A DNA stretch of 64,000 nucleotides from Atherinomorus stipes (taxonomy: Eukaryota > Chordata > Actinopteri > Atheriniformes > Atherinidae). The DNA is taken from assembly GCA_023101725.1 (NCBI GenBank), contig JALJCO010012849.1:186001-250000 (forward strand). The letters are read 5' to 3'. Every line of letters starts with the position of its first letter. Position 1 is the first letter of the stretch. A program made the translations under genes and the position numbers. Of this stretch, positions 43,972 through 56,074 are shown piece after piece. The notes beneath the pieces are model-generated. The model searched no databases. It saw nothing but the letters and a program-made list of their open reading frames with translations, and was not told the origin of the DNA.

Positions 43972-44204
43972 AAAGAGTTCATTTGAAAGACAGCTAACCA
44001 CCATTTAGAAAAAACAGAGTTAACTGCTTTTCGGCGCTGTCGGGTACAAACCTCCTATCTCCATTTAACATGATTAAAACCTTTACATCATGTGAGTGTG
44101 ATTTGGTGAAAATATTTAAAAAGTAAATGAAAAGTTTATTTGCAGAAGCAGTTAACTCCTTTTTGTCTAAATGGTGGTTCACTGTTTTTGCAAATGAACT
44201 CTTT
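43972..44204. mobile_element. MITE with about 59-bp terminal inverted repeats
   Basis: The 233-bp unit begins AAAGAGTTCATTTG and ends CAAATGAACTCTTT. The arms 43972-44030 and 44146-44204 stay complementary inward through ACCACCATTTAGA and GAGTTAACTGCTT, with a few small indels. The loop is about 115 bases. No coding capacity; superfamily not recognised. The flanks contain ATTTAC and ATTTAT, so the target duplication is ambiguous in this A/T-rich context. Confidence 0.85.
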
Positions 44205-44381
44205 ATTTATTTCATGGGGAATCACCCCTTAAGATGAAACACCTTTTTTTCGCAGGGGTCCTCAGTTTCAGCAAGATGACAAATGATATCAGTGTCAAAT
44301 AAAAATATAACTCACAATAATAGACATGTTTTATGTAACTAAAAATAAAGAATATACAAATACCTTTAAACACTCACCCAT

Positions 44382-44407
44382 CACACACACACACACACAC
44401 ACACACA
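44382..44407. repeat. (CA)n microsatellite
   Basis: Thirteen CA units, uninterrupted. Confidence 0.95.
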
Positions 44408-44509
44408 TACCCATCCACACTCCTAAGCTGTATTTGTGCCCCCACTTAATACATAAAAACGACGGACAAACGGCTAGAAAAGTGTGAAGCCTGGAAGGTA
44501 AGTTTAATA

Positions 44510-44720
44510 TTTGTAGTTCCTTCTTCGTCCACTAGGGGCTGGCTTCGAAACAGAGCAAATTCCCATAGACCCCCATGTTAAAAAAGGCCAACTTAACAGC
44601 AGAAATAAACATCTTTACAGCCTGCTTCAAAAAATCATTTTAGTTTTAATAGGTCAAGTTTACCTTCGTGTCAACTGCTAGGGGGAGGAATTTTTAAAAA
44701 AACTCATCCGTTTAGATGTT
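44510..44720. mobile_element. Dispersed fish repeat fragment
   Basis: CCACTAGGGGCTGGCTTCG, TTCCCATAGACCCCCATGTT, AACAGCAGAAATAAACATC and TTTACAGCCTG follow the order of a common fish DNA repeat ('ctaggggctggctccaa..cccatagacccccatgtt..agcagaaataaacat'). Boundaries not determined. Confidence 0.55.
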
Positions 44721-45552
44721 ATTTCATTTTTAAATTACACATAATAAGGGGCATATCCTTTTGATTGATGTGGCAGACTGGATGCTGGCCAGCCGGCTGG
44801 TTGCTATCAGATTGCTCCTTGTTTGCATTAAAGAGAATTTCAAAACATCTGAAATGAGATTATAGATCTAACGGAGTCAGAAAGGCTGTTCCGGTCATGA
44901 GGAGCCTTAAACCGAAAACCAAATTTCCCAATTCCTTTTTAACTCTGGCAACTGTATAAAAAAAAAAGATAGTCAGGCGTAAGTTATAAAAAGAGAGGTA
45001 TAAGGAACAAGATACTATTTAAGGTAGATGAGATAAAAATAAATACATTTAAAAATAAACTGAAACCAATGATACTGCAATGTGGCAGTATCATTTTCTG
45101 CTGATTAGGGCTGATGTTTGTAGTGCTACAGAAGAAGAAAACAAGGCATGTTTTTTTTTTTCCAACAGTCAGACTTATCATAAATGCAACCAGATAATCG
45201 TATCCAAAATTTTGCTGAGTAAACTGTATATCTTTTAGGAGGGCATCATGGGGCCTAAAGGCTGGGATATACTGTACTTGCTGTGTGCGCAAACGTTCAC
45301 GCAGGCAGTCTGTGTCGTCTATGAATTTGAAATATTTTCCTGAGCTATTTTTTATAATTATTATTATTATCATTATTTTAGGAATTAGCTTATATGAACA
45401 CTGATTGGATCACAATGAATTGGCTTGAAGTGATACTGGAAGATGTTAATTCCATTACAAATGGTAAATATAATGCCCACAAATCAAAGTAAATTCATTC
45501 ATAAAGCACTTTTCATATGAAAAGTATTACAAAGTAGAATGTGCGATAGCTT

Positions 45553-45690
45553 ACAGCCTGATTTATAATCGCACGTTGTCTAAGTGACGTTGGGCCTATG
45601 TAGCTGAAGCAGTTGCAGTGTGTTTATACTCGGGCGTAGGGTTACGGCGTCGTGTTGCAGTTTCTTCGTGGCAGAGTTTTTTCAATGGTT
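45553..45690 (+). mobile_element. Harbinger-like MITE fragment
   Basis: CAGCCTGATTTATAATCGCA, TGTTTATACTCGGGCG and TAGGGTTACGGCGTCG resemble the ends of fish Harbinger-type MITEs ('ggctgatttatactcgcac..gggttacggcgtcg'). The opposite end is not identified. Confidence 0.4.
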
Positions 45691-47441
45691 CGCTTCAGCT
45701 TGAAAATAAATCCTCTCGTCTTTTGTGCCAGGTACAATATCTGCTGTCTTTCAGGTCTTGTTAGTGTTATCCATCTAAACCATCTCATCTTCCGTTTTTA
45801 GAATTTCACTTTCCAGCAAACAAGAACGCCTTGGAAACGATGAAGTGGGAGAGGACACAGAATCAGAGATCAAAAACAGAGCATGAATAAAACACAAACA
45901 CTCCAAAATCCTGAGGAAATAAGTCAAACAAACTGTAAAGGCAGATCAAAAAGAAATGGGAAAACAAATCAAAGGCAGAGTCGAAACTGAAAGGGGAGCT
46001 GTGAGTGGATATATTATGTGGGTATGCTTTACCTCCTAAATCAACTTGGCTTTAGTCAGTCTCAGCTTTGCCAAAATGTCTCAACTGGAGACTAATTTAG
46101 CTCACAAATGATCATTACTTTAAATCGTTGGCCTTAATGAGTAGTTCTTCTCATTGTGTAAAGTGCTGCTAAGTTTAAAGCTAATCATTTTAATCAAAAA
46201 GTCCGTATATCCATACTAGCTTCATCTTGACTGCTTAGATCTCAGCAGTTATGCAAGAAAATAAGTCTGTCAAACTTGAAAAAGTAGTCCAGCTGAGGAA
46301 TTGTACATTTGTCTAGTTGGTAGAAACAAGCTCTTTGCATTCTCTACACACTTTGTTGCATTAGAAATCCTGGAGAAATGAAATATATGTAACACTGAGA
46401 CATTATCTTTGGAGGGGAGCCCCATTAAAAAAATGAATATTGCTTTTTCTCCCTTTCTTCATCCCCAGTGCCAGATAACGTCTAAGCAAATAAATAAATA
46501 AAAGCGGTAAATAACCGTTGCCTGTTGCTCCAGTCATTTCTCTATTACTTTGGCCAGTGGAGTGGGACCAACTTCTTATTTCTTGCTCTGAGAGGCAGCT
46601 TTCATTTTCGTTGATAAAAGGGGGAAAATGAAGAATTGGAGGAAAGGAACAGATGAATAAGTGGTGGGGTGCAGTTACATTGAATTTTATGAATGAATTT
46701 TGCACACTCGTTTGAATATAATCATGTTTTCAGACCAAGAAAGGGTTCACCCTTACTGCCTTTCATACATGTGATCTGTTTTATTCATCACACAGAAGGC
46801 ATATGGCAAGAAACACATCAAGAGGATCCTAAATTACTAAATAGCCCCTTTATTACTTTAATGGTACATAGATTTCCTGAAAACCTTTCTAAAAAAAAAA
46901 AAAAAAAAGACTATGCTGAAAATGATGGTTTAACCATTGTCCACATAATAACTCCACAATAGCATAAACATCCTGTTGATCAGCCAGGAATCAGTAAAAG
47001 CAGTGAACTGTTGGGAGCATTTGAATTTCTGTGGCAGAAAGCAGATGTGAGGAGCAACCCTGCGTTTGTGTGAAATGCACAGCCCAACATGCTTCAATCA
47101 ATTTACCCTGCTGTGCTGGAAAAAATGTTAAAACTAAATAAATCATCATGCCACACCTAGATCCACAACAGAGAGAGAAGAAGTAAAGTAGCTTTTGTTG
47201 GGAACAATGTGTCATGTGCGCCATCCATCATAAAGCTGCGCTGGAAGTCCACATCTGTCACTGGTAATGCTGCTGTCTCACGTCTGGTAAATGCTAATGA
47301 AGCTAAGTCACAGGTACAGCACAGTTTGATTCGTAACAGCCCAAACATTTCATCTTTTTCTTTTGTTCCTTTATGACAAATTCGAACCACCAAATGTTGC
47401 TTGACTGTTATTCCAAAAAAGGAAAAATTCACCTTATAGCA
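45691..47441. other. Unassigned sequence
   Basis: No gene or known repeat. A-run at about 46890-46908 and AAATAAATAAATAAA near 46490. The stretch 46020-46600 has balanced, repeat-free text and might be conserved non-coding DNA. Confidence 0.35.
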
Positions 47442-47540
47442 TTAGCTTGTGGAGTTTGTTGATGGTAAAAATATCTTCTCTTGTCTGTGTGTAGTTACAG
47501 TATGTTTATGGCAGCCATACACAGCGCAACATCTGGGCAT
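47442..47540 (-). pseudogene. THAP-domain N-terminal relic
   Basis: On the minus strand an ATG at 47538-47540 reads MPRCCAVYGCHKHTVTTHRQ and then EKIF before degenerating to a stop at 47442. The 'MP.CCAVYGC' start, with cysteines four or five residues apart, is the usual beginning of a C2CH THAP zinc-finger domain, found in P-like and Kolobok transposases and in host THAP proteins. The conserved Trp, the C-x2-H pair and the AVPTIF box are absent here. Adjacent DNA (47561-47647) recurs at 50132, which supports a transposon origin rather than a host gene. Confidence 0.55.
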
Positions 47541-47560
47541 TTCCAAAGTAGAACCAAGTC

Positions 47561-47647
47561 TTTTATACCGCTTGCATTCAGACAAACGTTGTGCTCTTTT
47601 ACCTCGGAGCTGTATGGGACATGTATCAGCTAACCTCCGTGTCATGG
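47561..47647. repeat. Dispersed repeat copy 1 beside the THAP relic
   Basis: TTTTATACCGCTTGCATTC, AGACAAACGTTG, CTTTTACCTCGGAGCTGTAT and GGGACATGTATCAGCT, then CCTCCGTGTCA, aligns with copy 2 at 50132-50215 at roughly three-quarters identity by eye. Confidence 0.7.
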
Positions 47648-47649
47648 AA

Positions 47650-49482
47650 AGAAAAAACAAATAAAACAAACATATAAAAAAATCCTTCCTTCCCAGTTTG
47701 AAAATATAAATTACCAATAACGTATTATATTATAACGTATTTCACAGTTTTCCACTAATAACACTGCACATTTATGGATGTGTGTGGAGTTCAGATCATC
47801 AACAGTCTCTTTTTAAAAAAGCAACATTGCAACAAATCACTCATGTAAGCATCTGAACAGGTTAATGCTGTCTCCTCAGGTTATACAAAGTCTATTTGGG
47901 TGGATATGAAAAGTTTTTTGTGTCTTTTATATTTCATCTACATCTGTAGCCTTCCTCAGAATGGTCATGTGAAGTTGTTCTTACGTGTCTTGTAATGTGT
48001 TTTATGCAGGGTGCTGGTCTGCGGTCCCCCTACAGAGGACACCATCCCAGGTACGGTAAGGTTTATGATCCCTCATTTCTGTTGATGGTCCTTTTTGTTA
48101 CTTTCTATGCCGATGACCTTGGCTTCTACTAACAACACATGTTGTTAATTTGTGCAAGAGGACTCAAAAAAGCTGATTTGCAAGTAAAAGAAGAAATTTA
48201 TTAAACTTAAGTTTAAGTCCAGGAGCAGAGCTCTTCAGGTATGGACTAGGTCAGCTCAGGCAACAGGATCTTGAAGACAGAAGATTAAAAGATAATGATG
48301 GAAAAAAGGGAACAGCTTCACAAACAGGAATGGGCTCAATACCACAGCAAGAGTCGTCTCTGGACTGGCGATGAATGGCTGCAGAAACCAGGCTTTAAAC
48401 TGGAGGTTAATGGGATGATAAACAGCAGCTGTGCAGTATTTCTGTTGAGCCATCATCTCAGCTGGGGTGGAACCAACCATGACAACCCATGTGTTAAATA
48501 AAAGGAGTAGGAATCTTCAGAAGCATCACTTTTCGATTAAGATTCAGATGGCAATAATGTAATTATAAAATGATCATTTATTTACCTATTTTCCCTGAGT
48601 GATGACTTTTCTGAGTGGAAACATAATTTGTTTTCTTATATTGTCATGACAAACAGCAAAGATGAAAACTTGTTCTTCTACTGGGTAATGCAGGACAACT
48701 TCTGTTTCCACCACAAAAGAGCAAAACATAGAGCTGCATCAGATCCGCATGTTTGTTCTGGTTGTGTTTACCCACAATGCCCTTTGCATTGTGGTCCAAT
48801 TCCTGCATTTACTTCATTTGAAGCCAATTGAGAGTTATATTTGTAGGTGGACCAGAGTACGCTTCTTTGATTAACAGAACATGTTTGCACATTCACACCT
48901 CGCCGAACGTGCCCGACTTTCCCAGCAAACAAAGCCACCCATAGAAGCTGAAGTACCTCCACAAGCTAGCTTTCAATGCAGAGGAAACTGTTTGTATTTC
49001 ACGCTCAGCCATCATGTCTGTTTTGCCTCCCCACAGATGCTTGAGGTGCTGCTTCCACCACTTTTCCATTCCTCAACATTGTGTTATTACAGTTTAACAG
49101 TTGTACATTGATTCAGAATCATTCACAGCGCAATGCATCTAAGAAGCAATTTCCCCCACCACCCATATTAGATAGTGGAGTGTCGAAACAAATTTCCACA
49201 CATTGTAAATACTCAAGTCCATCTTAGTCTTCAGAGGTTTCAATCCCCTACTCATTTCCTGACATATGCCATAAAAAATGTATGTGCAAAGATTTATTTA
49301 AATATAGCCAAACATAAACTGAAACAAAATAAAATGTAAAAACTGTAAAATTCTGTTGAGTCTGAGAGTTAATATTCAATATAAACATTGCTATTTTTCA
49401 GTATAGCCTAATGTTTCCTTCTCAAGTTTTCTTGTGTACAAAAGCTTATATAACATTGATTATTTCAGAACTCTAACAGCTA
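47650..49482. other. Unassigned sequence with a weak microexon-like signal
   Basis: At 48010-48051 a 41-base segment lies between TTTTATGCAG and GTACGGTAAG, which resemble acceptor and donor sites. No partner exons are recognisable. Open frames of 67-76 codons elsewhere show no domain. Confidence 0.3.
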
Positions 49483-49604
49483 CACAGTGGTGTTGGTAGC
49501 ACCGTTGGCTCAATCTGACCCTAGGAGTGAGTTTGAATGGTTGTTCATTTCCAAAACCCCTTCCACCCCGGGTTGGATTAAGCTAGTATCGTAAAGTGGA
49601 TGGG
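49483..49604 (+). mobile_element. Internally deleted SINE copy
   Basis: A head (ACAGTGGTGTTGGTAGCACC, GTTGGCTCA) is joined directly to a middle piece (TCTGACCCTAGGAGTGAGTT, TGAATGGTTGTTCATTTCC) and then to a tail (GGGTTGGATTAAGC, GTAAAGTGGATGGGC). Compared with 34661-35052, the B-box region and most of the body are missing. Confidence 0.6.
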
Positions 49605-49887
49605 CAGGTTTTATGAGTAGTTCCCCGGGCTTCTTAAAAGACATTAAGCCTCTTCTTTGGATGTCGGCTACCTTTCGTTCCTTTCTTTGTTAAGATGATC
49701 CCATCCTGCTTCAGATATGCTGAGGTCAGAGCTCTGGTGAGGATCCATCCCTGTATAAGATCTGTTGCTAGTGATTTCCTGATCAGGGTGGGTGGGGGTC
49801 AAGCAATTTACAAACTATTTAACACAATAATAGTTTGGCTATAAAAACAATAGTGGAAAAAGTGAATAACTTTATTTCTAATTAAAG

Positions 49888-49985
49888 TAGGGCTGGACGA
49901 TAATTCAATATCAATCGATAGAGGTTTTTTCAATATAAAAAAAAGAGGGTCAATAAAAGTTCAATATAGAAGCACAGTTTTCTGC
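49888..49985 (+). mobile_element. hAT-like terminal fragment, second copy of the 3505 type
   Basis: TAGGGCTGGACGATAATTC followed by AATATCAATCGATAGAGG and TCAATATA repeats the terminus seen at 3505. The partner terminus was not found. Confidence 0.5.
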
Positions 49986-50131
49986 TGTAGCCTATCAGGT
50001 AGCATGATACTACAGTCACTTCTTCCCCCAAACCAATCACAAACACAGATCCAGGCAAAGGCTGAATTGGAATTCAGTGTTATGCTCCTTTCAGACTTCC
50101 ACTGGAAAGCAGTAATATTGTGGACTCTGTC

Positions 50132-50215
50132 CTTTATAACGCTGCATTCAGACATGCGTGCCGGTCTTTTACCTCAGAGATGTAGCGGACATGTACCAGC
50201 TGGTCTCCATGTCAC
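50132..50215. repeat. Dispersed repeat copy 2
   Basis: CTTTATAACGCTGCATTCAG, ACATGCGTGCCGGTC, TTTTACCTCAGAGATGTAGC and GGACATGTACCAGCTGG, then TCTCCATGTCAC, parallels 47561-47647 in the same orientation. No THAP frame is visible next to this copy. Confidence 0.7.
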
Positions 50216-50396
50216 AAGAGCGGAAATGTTGCGGCACGTTGTTTTGGCTGAAAGCACAAGAAAATGTTCCGGACAGAGTTGAAGGGAGAGCAGGGCTGTG
50301 CTGACTTTTCTGCAACATTTCGTGATGTATGAAAGCGCCGGGACACGATAAGTCCGCAAGGAAGCAGCATGTTTGAAAAGACGAGTCTGTTTAAAG

Positions 50397-50640
50397 CAGT
50401 GGTTCTCAAACTGGGGGGCGGGCCCCCCGGGGGGGCTCAGGGCTCTGTCAAGGGGGGCCCAGCCAGGCCTAGTTTTTGTACATCTAGCAAAAAATGGGCA
50501 TATTCTTTAAAGTACTAATAAAAAAATGATGATGACTGAATAGGCATCCCCCCCACCTCAAATGCAGTGCATTTTTTCCATGTATTTCATGGTAAATGCT
50601 TGGGTACATGTGGTAGCGGTGGTGGGATGGGGGGGATCAG
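50397..50640. mobile_element. hAT MITE, right-truncated copy of the 25499 family
   Basis: CAGTGGTTCTCAAACTGGGG followed by GGGCTCAGGGCTCTGTCA, TAGTTTTTGTACATCTAGC, AAAAATGGGCATATTCTTTA and GGTAAATGCTTGGGTACATG aligns base-for-base with long parts of the element at 25499-25773. Similarity stops near 50640, before the right inverted repeat, so this copy is truncated or its end has decayed. Confidence 0.85.
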
Positions 50641-53600
50641 CTTTGTTTTCAAGCCAACATATGATTATTTCTGTTATGTTTCTGTGCAGATGCAGCAGTT
50701 GGCTGTTTTGGTGTATCTCTGTCTTTTCTTTCCTTTTTCCACTCTCCTTTTAATTTATGTTCACTCTTTTCTTCTCATAATCTTCTCTTTTCCTCTTTCA
50801 GCTTCAGCAATAAGTACATTTTGGTTTTAAACAAGCATTCAATAAAACAAACTAATTAAATTCCTCCACAATTCTTTGTAGAAGCCTCTCTGCCTCACGT
50901 GGCCTTTTGCTCACCTAGATGCAAGCAAGTCCCAATGTCCCCTACAAAGGACATTACATAAAAGTTGTTTTTTTTAAAGGGTTCTCCTTTTACAAAATCT
51001 TACAAATTTCAAGTAAAGACTTTCATATTTAAGAAAAACCTTAATTTGTACCAACAGGAAAATTTGATCTGTCAAAAATGATTGATTTGCTTCTCTGGTT
51101 GTTGTAAAACATAAATTCGCACCATTTTGAAAAGGCAGTGTATGTGTTGTGTTGGTCACATCCCCAAAACTGGAGAATCCGTAGAGAGCCAAGAATGTCT
51201 TCTTAAAGGGAAGGTAGTATTCAGATAAATACTATAAATAATGCTTGACTTAGAGGTCTGAGACTCATGTCCTCCACAGACAAAAATTAATTGACATGTC
51301 TTAGGAGGATATCATTTTAGAAAAATACAGCTGGCAAAAGTTATATCAGGTGCACATTGTCAAGTAAAATTTAACTGTAGACTCTAAAAAGTTTGAAGGC
51401 TATAAAGAATGAAAATGATTGAAAATGAATATAAAAGAAAATAAATTACATAAAGAAGAAAGCTTGTTGGTTGTTGGCAAAAAGTTGTACAAAGGATGTA
51501 ATTAGAAATGTCACTTTGCCATACTACTGCAAAAGAAGAGTTAAAACTTAAAACATCATTAGCTTCAAATCCAGTGCTCATGTGTTGGCAATGAATAGAA
51601 ATACAGTTTACGAAATGGCCCTTGATTGAATGGGTGATGTGTATGATGTTTCTTGTTGGTGTGGGAAATGGATGAATGATTAAAGACTCTGGATAATCAC
51701 TTAATTTCACACACACACACAAAAAAGCCTTTATAAGTCAAGCAAAACACATCTGCAGAGTAAGTTAAACTTCTATGGCCAATGAAGCAATCCTGCAAAC
51801 AAGAGGTGATAGGGAACCCAAAGAGTCTCCACCTGGATCTAAACAAGCTGATACTGCTTATATAAGACATGATACGATAAGCTAAGAAATTCCACATATT
51901 TTAAATGCAATAGATGGCTGGAGAGGAGGCAACAGATCGACTGGTCAACGTCTATCACTAGCACGTTCTTCCAGAGCAAACAGTCTTTTTTGTGGAGTTG
52001 AATTAAAAATACATTAGTAAAACACATTTGTGTTACATGTTTGGTGATAGTTTTTTTAATCTAAAGCTTGAAGATATCATTATTTGTTGTCCACTTGAGG
52101 ATCAACAAACTAATTTCTTCTTTTACAAAAGAGTTTTACCCTTGAAACCTCTTATTAAGATCTGTTTGTGTTGTGTTACGCTGTGTTACATCCCCAGTAT
52201 CACTGAGGAAAGAAAGAAACTGGAAACACCTGAGGACATTTGAAATTACTTGGCATTCAGGTCCTTTGACGAGAGATTTCTCTGAGCCACAGATGACAAC
52301 GGTGACATTCGGTAAGAGATGGGACCAGCTGAGCATGACTTCAATCTAATTCTTGCCAGTTTCTGTGAAAGTCACACAGCCAAAATGATTCTGTCCAGTG
52401 GTCAGTGAAGAGATGGGGGAAATATCCGGGCACAGTCGACTACTTAGAAGAATCAACAAATTTCCTATTACATTGGAATTAACTTGACAATGAACTAGAG
52501 GAAGAAATGAAGGGACAGAGTCCCGAAGATGTGCAATACTACATGTCAATCATTACCTACAAAAAGTGAATCAGAAGTTATATATCACTGCTAAGACTGC
52601 AAAAGCTCTTTGCATTTGCACATTCCCTCAACAGAGTGCAAATGCATCAAAATGAACACCTGTATGAAAATAAAGCAACACACTTGTCAGTTTGACATTC
52701 TCTAACTTGTGCTATTTCACGATGATTGTGATTAAAATTTGAATTTCACAGTCAAATTGAATGATTTTAAACCCTAAAAAGATTGGAGCCATGACTCTTG
52801 GTGCTTTCATCCACTTTGTGGAACACAACATGGTAGCAACATTCAAATGTGAATATCAAAGAAATTAAATGATTTAAGCATAAGAAAGGAAAGCTGTATT
52901 AAATAAAACAAAATGTTTTCTTCCAATTATACCTTCATAGAAATGCATTAAGCTGTTAAAAAAAAAAAAAATCAGGTTTGAGTTCATGAGGGAGATTACA
53001 TCCTAAACTATCAGTGAAATGTATCTGGCAAGCCCTCCACCTTTGTGGTCATTAAAAAGAGCTGGCGACTACAGAGGACTTAAATGTCACTGGATAGTTT
53101 AAGAAAATTTGAATATAGTTCAGAGACACAGACAGAAACAGAGGGGAGAATGAGGACAGTTTTACTTTCCCTTTTCACACTCCAGCAGTTCCATAACCTA
53201 CCAGGTCCTCTTTGTCCTCCTTCATTGAGCTCAGCAATAGAAAATGTTGAAACTTCTCTCATATTCTAGTTCTGTGACACATTCTATGCAAATATAGTGC
53301 TGCAGGTCAAAAGTGAGTCAAATATAGCATGAAATTTCAATTATTTAAAAAAAATACATTAAAAAAATCGCAGTAGAAACTATTAAGTTCCTTTTGCCTT
53401 ATACTGTACCACTTAGTTTAGACTCACGTCTCAGAACAGGTGAACACTCAAACCTTTTTCTTTCTTGCATGTTTGTTGAAGTTTTTTTTTTTTTCAATTG
53501 ATCACTTAAAAAAGAAAAAGAAAAAAAAAATTTTTCCTTCACCTTTGCTTGTTGATTTCTTATATATCAGCTAAGCAAACCTGGCTGCTATCAATTGTTG

Positions 53601-53647
53601 TTTTAGGAGAAAAAAGTCAGAGTTTTAATGGCAAGACAAATTCAATT
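50641..53647. other. Long unassigned stretch
   Basis: AT-rich, with short CA run (51708-51721), A-run at 52958-52970 and T-run near 53480. Open frames up to 112 codons (51384-51722, minus) contain no recognised domain. Confidence 0.45.
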
Positions 53648-55349
53648 AGTGCTCGAAAGGGTGACGTCGAGGACTGGGAAAACTGCAATGCATTGTGGGT
53701 CTCACGGTTAACTGTCAAGCTTGTTTACACCAACTGCATGCACAATGCTGCTCTCATTCATTTTGTTTTTATTTACAAGTTTGTTACAAATTTAAAACAT
53801 GGTGCAATCGTGCTGGCTCATTAAATGCCACGATCATTCCAGTAAAAAAAAAAAAACGATGGGGGGGCTCTTTTCCAATGCAAAGCCAGGCAGCGTGGAT
53901 ATGCGAGCTAACGAAGAAACGCTGAATGCTGGGCAGCAGCCGCGAGACGGTTACATACTGTCATTTCAACATACCACCATTCCGACACACAAACGTCCCA
54001 CCGTTCTAACAAGGCTTTCCATGTAAGGAAACGTGTTAATGAAAGAGTCACTGACTCGGCGCTGTCCGGTGCTGAACTGCAACGGTGATGAAAAGTCCCT
54101 GATGAGACGTTTTTCCTCCAAATCCTCCACATATGAAACTGCGGTGCGCTCGCAAACAGACAAGAGGATACCAGATGGATACATGACGGCAAATAGTGAG
54201 ATTATTGATATAAAATGTAAAAAAAAAGAAAAAAAGAAGAAGCTACAAGATTTAGATATAATAACAGTAGGCTACTTCAATCGTCTTGGTTTTTAAATTA
54301 TGTTGAGTGTGAGCACGCTGGTGATTTCTTTAATTGTGTGCTCTGATAAATTTCCAAACTCAAGTTTTAGCTTCTGAAATCAGATTTGAAACAGTTCTGA
54401 TGGATCTGGTTAATCTGGATGATGCAGCTTCATTCTGAATATTTCACTGAACCTGGACGACCCGCGGCGTCTGGAGATAAAGAGTTTAGTGTGACTGCGT
54501 AATGCGTAAATGTGCTTCCCTGTCCAACATGGAGACTGGACATCATTCACATGTTTTCTCTGGAATTAGTCAGTGACTTCAGGCGTCACCTGCAGCGCCG
54601 TCATTGATATCTGTAACTGCAGTTATTAATGTTGCATATGAGGCCAGCGGGCATGAAGACGCACGGCTCTGTGGAGACTCCGCTCCGGTGACAGTATTTC
54701 TGCTTCAGTCAGTGATCCCTGAGATTCAGACATGAATCTAACATGTTTCAGACCAGACTAGTTACATTAATACGTGGAGGAGATGATATTTCCCATTTCA
54801 GGAGATTTGATAACAGATTACTAAGTTGGTTTGCGAGGTTGTGGAGTCCGTCTGCTGTAATGACATGGGGACCCACATCAGATGGAGGAATGTCGGAATG
54901 GAGATTACGTTCCTGTAAAGGTGCAGACATAGGCCTACTCCTACTCTCTTTCCTCCTTTTATAGATCACTTTTGGGTTTATATAAATGTCCTCACTCATT
55001 GCAGATTGACTTTTAGAGTTCATTATGACTAACTTTATTTTAAACATACTGTAATAACGGGTGTGTGGGAGAGCTGCGTATGAAATGAATGAAACTGTCC
55101 AGACTGCGGACCGTTAATGCATCTGGGACACACGGAGGAGAAAGTTGCAGATAACGCCAGATTTACACAGAGAAGAAGAAGTCGGGAAAGAGATGCAGCA
55201 GTCAGTGCAACTGCAATATTCTCTCCAATTCCATCCATTTTTCCACGAGTTTGAGTCGGTGTCTGGCAGCACTGCGCTGTATAAACCAAAACTCTTGCCC
55301 ATGAAGCCCACAATGCATTGCAAAATGTCACGTGCCCTTTTCAAGCTCT
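53648..55349. mobile_element. THAP-containing DNA transposon with matching inverted ends
   Basis: The left end AGTGCTCGAAAGGGTGACG, with GCAATGCATTGTGGG at 53685-53699, matches the complement of the right end. There CCCACAATGCATTGC lies at 55307-55321 and GTCACGTGCCCTTTTCAAGC, then TCT, runs to 55349. The GCAATGCATTGTGGG block is perfectly inverted. Between them is a degenerate THAP frame at about 53799. P-like and Kolobok elements both encode THAP transposases; the superfamily is not resolved and no target duplication was found. Length about 1.7 kb, so the catalytic part is largely deleted. Confidence 0.65.
53799..54030 (+). pseudogene. Degenerate THAP domain
   Basis: ATG at 53799 opens MVQSCWLIKCHDHSSKKKK, a plausible THAP start (cysteines in C-x4-C spacing). 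The neighbouring frame then supplies QSQAAWICELTKKR (about 53884-53925), with the conserved Trp of the THAP core, and RDGYILSFQHT follows in the first frame. At least two frameshifts are needed, one beside the A12 run at 53846-53857. The C-x2-H pair and AVPTIF motif are not recognisable. Sits inside the 53648-55349 element as its presumptive transposase N-terminus. Confidence 0.55.
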
Positions 55350-56074
55350 GAAGCATGTTTTGTGTGCGAGAGATTCAAAGTGCTTGACATGAAACATTAA
55401 AGGTATTACAGCAGAGGTAATTCTAGGATGTGAGGTTTAGGGATGCTGAGCGCCCAGAGAGCTGCCTAATCAGGCAAGATAAAGTTCATTGTTTTGTACT
55501 TTCACACAATTTCACTTACACATTTGTGAAAGACAAGCAAAATGCTATATAGGGAAAGTCTGTGACTAATTATCAAGCTGATTTGAACTATACTGGTGCC
55601 TTGATACAGTACAATGGTGAACCAGATCCATCAAAACCCACTTTTTCCTCCTAATTTAAAGAGGAGGTTTCATATCATTCTCAGGCACATAATTCTCTTT
55701 TATGGCACAATCAAATAACTGTGTTACCTTCAGTAGTTCCGAAAATACATTTTACATGTAAAACAAGCTAAAAGAAATGTGACATCACTCCATGTCTGTA
55801 TGTGATGACTTAAGAATTCACCACTGTCCCTTTAAGATGGCTCCTGCTTTTTCTGACATGCCCGTAACATAATAAAAAGCTCAAAAATGTCAATTTGGCA
55901 TGTTACCCCCCCTATTTAAAAAGTTTCAGATCATTTTTAAGCCTTAGATTTGAGTTTTTATAATCCAGCGTCCAGAAAAACAGTTATGACAAATGCAATT
56001 TAAAAATCCCAATTCAGCTTCATCTTGAATAGACAAGCTTATTTTGGGCATGCAGGTGATATGTCTAACCCTGT
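55350..56074. other. Unassigned, with a possible TTAA-type end
   Basis: TTTAAAGAGGAGGTTTCATA at about 55656 and GTCCCTTTAAGATGGC near 55829 suggest decayed TTAA-element ends, but the match is too weak for a call. Confidence 0.3.

Noticed and set aside
44984..45373. 129-codon minus-strand open frame with hydrophobic stretches
   Set aside because: Composition follows T/A-rich DNA (runs of Ile, Phe and Leu) and no family is recognised.
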